Source of the DNA: Bin5 sp963662575
GTDB lineage: Bacteria > Chloroflexota > Anaerolineae > Caldilineales > Caldilineaceae
Direction: 5' to 3'
Assembly (NCBI GenBank): GCA_963662575.1
Contig: OY759723.1
Location: 3,596,001 to 3,660,000, forward strand
DNA length: 64,000 nucleotides
Position 1 is the first letter of the stretch. Each line of letters opens with the position of its first letter. A program made the position numbers and the translations under genes. Below are positions 62,023-64,000 of the stretch, in pieces. Below the pieces are notes generated by a model. It was given only the letters and a program-made list of their open reading frames with translations. It was not told the DNA's origin and did not search any database.

Positions 62023-62778
62023 ATGCTAATTACTGAAGAACAGCGACTGAGTTACCGTGACGACGGTTATTTCATCCTCGAGAACGTCATTCCCTCGGAG
62101 CAGGTAGAGGGCCTGCTCGAAGAGTGCCAGCGCTACATCGACCGCTACGACGCGGAGATGGAGGCCAAAGGAGTGACGGTGCAGGGACTCAACCACTACA
62201 AGAAACGCTATTTCATAAGCCGGATGGGCCTGGAAAGCCCGACCATCACTGACTTTCTGTTTGGTGACCTGATGGCCGACGTCTGCAGAGCTACGCTGGG
62301 CGAGGACGCCTTTTTGTTTCACGAACAGTATGTCGTCAAATTCGCAGAAGTCGGGTCAAAGTTCGGCTGGCACCAGGATTCTGGCTACGTCGGCCACTAC
62401 CACAGGCCCTTCCTCTCGTGTTGGTGCGCGCTGGACGATATGTCGATTGAAAACGGCACCGTTTCCGTACTGCCTTATTCAGCGATTGGCATGACGCCGG
62501 ACGATCTCTACGACCACGAAATCGAAGCCAAGAGCAACGACATGATTGGCTATCAAGGCGACCATCCGGGTGTGCCTGCGCTCGTGCCCGCGGGAAGTAT
62601 AGTCGTATTCAGCAGCCGTACATTCCACCGCAGCGGGCCCAATACGACATCAGGAATGCGACGCTGCTATCTGGCGCAGTATTCTGCAGAGCCTATTATG
62701 AATCGCGAGGAAACGGGGCTGTGGGGACAAGCGATTCCGATTTTGAAAGACGGCCGGCTTTGCCGCCCGCAAGTGTAG
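62023..62778 (+). CDS. Phytanoyl-CoA dioxygenase (PhyH) family protein
   Basis: The 251-residue protein is an Fe(II)/2-oxoglutarate oxygenase. The iron ligands are His117 and Asp119 in FGWHQDSGYVGH and His202 in RTFHRSGPNTTSGMRR, whose arginine pair is placed to bind 2-oxoglutarate. The N-terminus has the family start YRDDGYFILENVIPSEQVEG. Substrates vary widely (fatty acyl-CoA, ectoine, halogenated or secondary metabolites), and none can be assigned. GGGGA stands before the ATG. It is the first of two such genes, 102 bases apart. It is one domain only, unlike its neighbour. Confidence 0.88.
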   Translation: MLITEEQRLSYRDDGYFILENVIPSEQVEGLLEECQRYIDRYDAEMEAKGVTVQGLNHYKKRYFISRMGLESPTITDFLFGDLMADVCRATLGEDAFLFHEQYVVKFAEVGSKFGWHQDSGYVGHYHRPFLSCWCALDDMSIENGTVSVLPYSAIGMTPDDLYDHEIEAKSNDMIGYQGDHPGVPALVPAGSIVVFSSRTFHRSGPNTTSGMRRCYLAQYSAEPIMNREETGLWGQAIPILKDGRLCRPQV

Positions 62779-62824
62779 AGTAGATCGGACCTGTTTTTGA
62801 GTAGGCAGGCCGAGCTTCGCTCTT

Positions 62825-62866
62825 TTGCAGGAGAGTGGGGGAATCTTTCACTCCTGCAGCCTGCAA
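62825..62866 (+). promoter_or_regulatory. Possible alternative hairpins in the leader of the second PhyH gene
   Basis: TGCAGGAG (62826-62833) can pair perfectly with CTCCTGCA (62851-62858). Alternatively TTGCAGG (62825-62831) can pair with CCTGCAA (62860-62866), which touches the ribosome binding site AAGGAAGGGA of the next gene. The two folds exclude each other. No T-run follows, so it is not a terminator. Confidence 0.3.
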
Positions 62867-62880
62867 GGAAGGGAACTGAA

Positions 62881-64000
62881 ATGAGCCTTTTGAACCATCT
62901 TCTGACTGACGATCAGATGCGCCAGTTTATCTCCCACGGTTACCTGGTTCTGAAGACCGACTTTCCCAAAGAGTTTCATGAGTCGCTGAACGGCAGACTG
63001 AATGAGGTGATGGAGAAGGAAGGCAATCCCGGCAATAACATTCTGCCGCGGCTGAGTGAGTTCAACGATATTGTTCAGAGTCCTGTTGTTCGCGGCGCGT
63101 TGACGAGTGTGTTGGGAAATGACTACACGATCCACCCCCACCGTCACTGTCACTTCACCTATCCGGGGCGTAAAGTTCAGGGCTGGCACAAAGATAGCTA
63201 CTGGGGCCATCAGAAAGTACGCAACCATCACAATTGGTGGGCGATGATTTTCTACTACCCCCAGGCTGTGGATGAGGTGATGGGGCCGTCAGGCCTGTTA
63301 CCCAGTACACAATACTATACGAAACGAGCTGGTGATGAAACCGAACAGCCCGTCTACTTGAAGGGGCCCGAAGGCACATTCGGACTCATTCACTACGACC
63401 TGTGGCACAGAGGCGGCGCCAATCTCTCGGAGAAGACGCGGGCGATGGTGAAATTCCAGTTCGTGCGCATGGACGCACCTGAAGGCCCGGCATGGAACAA
63501 CCGCCAGGAAGACTGGACGCCGGTTGAAGACACGCCGGTCGATCACAACGAAATTTGGGCGCACCAGTGGCGCTGGCACAGCGGGGGAATGGACTCGCCA
63601 CTGAACGGAGACCAAAGCAGGCAGTCGGAATCGAACGGCCACAGGGTTGGTGATAGCTCGATATCGGACCTGGCAGCTGACCTGGCCTCCAGGTATGAAC
63701 CCAAAGGCGTTGACGCCGCGTATCGCTTGGCATCCTATTCCGGCGAGGCCATCCCTTCGCTTGCACAAGCCCTCGTTAGCGGAGACGCCACTACATCTCG
63801 CAATGCCGGCTACGGGCTGAGCGCGATCGGGAGGGAGTCCCAGGGCGTTTTACTGGAGGCTGTCGAGCACGAAGAGGAGCAGGCGCGCATGCACGCGGCG
63901 TTTGTTCTTGGCGAATTGGGAACGGCCGACGGCGAATGCGCCAAGGCAGTGGCAAAGGCGGTTGCAGACCCTTCGGTCCTGGTGCGCCGCTCAGCGGTCG
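62881..64000 (+). CDS. PhyH-type dioxygenase fused to HEAT repeats (partial)
   Basis: The frame from ATG 62881 (AAGGAAGGGA upstream) stays open to the window edge, at least 373 residues. The first 195 residues form a 2-oxoglutarate oxygenase: GWHKDSYWGH gives His103 and Asp105, HYDLWHRGGANLSEKTRAMV gives His176 and Arg187. From about residue 280 the sequence is alpha-helical repeats of HEAT type, with ASYSGEAIPSLAQALVSGDA, RNAGYGLSAIGRESQGVLLE and RMHAAFVLGELGTADGECAK. HEAT repeats usually bind proteins. The combination is uncommon and suggests the oxygenase acts on or with a protein partner. The end is beyond the window. Confidence 0.85.
   Translation, partial: MSLLNHLLTDDQMRQFISHGYLVLKTDFPKEFHESLNGRLNEVMEKEGNPGNNILPRLSEFNDIVQSPVVRGALTSVLGNDYTIHPHRHCHFTYPGRKVQGWHKDSYWGHQKVRNHHNWWAMIFYYPQAVDEVMGPSGLLPSTQYYTKRAGDETEQPVYLKGPEGTFGLIHYDLWHRGGANLSEKTRAMVKFQFVRMDAPEGPAWNNRQEDWTPVEDTPVDHNEIWAHQWRWHSGGMDSPLNGDQSRQSESNGHRVGDSSISDLAADLASRYEPKGVDAAYRLASYSGEAIPSLAQALVSGDATTSRNAGYGLSAIGRESQGVLLEAVEHEEEQARMHAAFVLGELGTADGECAKAVAKAVADPSVLVRRSAV

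Overview
The window is 64 kb of GC-rich bacterial chromosome with no phage or plasmid backbone. Several traits point to a Chloroflexota bacterium of the Anaerolineae/Caldilineae type, probably a Caldilineaceae relative: Thr/Pro-rich linkers in exported proteins, a CpXC protein, SMP-30 lactonases, a PhyH-family oxygenase pair, a DUF3417-type glycogen phosphorylase and many lone metabolic genes. This is an inference from gene content; there is no rRNA or marker phylogeny in the window.

Layout. 1-2139 (minus): a Dpp/Opp-type ABC importer (two permeases and the first codons of a third gene). 2495-4762 (plus): malic enzyme MaeB. 4805-6191 (minus): a monooxygenase-like ABM protein and an SMP-30 lactonase. 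6243-9261: an accessory islet holding a translationally coupled AAA ATPase and TOPRIM-like gene, decayed antitoxin genes and a 62-bp hairpin repeat. 9262-20173: a sugar-acid section with a xylonate-type dehydratase, a uronate-dehydrogenase-like SDR, a second SMP-30 lactonase, an SLC13 transporter and a sialidase-like protein, together with an orphan E1-beta, a Nudix/zinc-ribbon protein and a methyltransferase. 20296-20367: tRNA-Gly(CCC) with a clear promoter. 20649-24500: a DUF4268 protein with a strong terminator, an M29 aminopeptidase and TrkH. 24963-29705: a histidine phosphatase, a ThrH-like HAD protein and a ferric/thiamine-type ABC importer lacking a binding protein. 29786-37432: zwf, pgl and glgP, with a broken membrane-protein gene lying antisense between zwf and pgl. 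37507-44335: a run of plus-strand genes (TIGR01777 epimerase, membrane protein, MenA, phytoene-desaturase-like oxidoreductase, small protein, hydrolase, methyltransferase). 44362-54701 (minus): LCP protein, CinA, CpXC protein, TPR-like protein, LigA, SH3-domain membrane protein, PolX. 55533-60615: a lone sugar-ABC ATPase and a heterodimeric ABC exporter. 60616-62022: 1.4 kb of non-coding, repeat-bearing DNA. 62023-64000: two PhyH-type dioxygenases, the second fused to HEAT repeats and cut by the window edge.

Functional picture. Most genes suit a heterotroph that imports peptides and sugars, oxidises sugar acids through lactonase, dehydratase and dehydrogenase steps, and routes stored glucan through GlgP, Zwf and Pgl. 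The most unusual content is the ATPase/TOPRIM pair beside antitoxin debris, a PolX whose polymerase aspartates are all gone while its PHP site is intact, a DUF4268 protein with a degraded nuclease motif, the dispersed hairpin repeat found at two sites 46 kb apart, and the PhyH-HEAT fusion.
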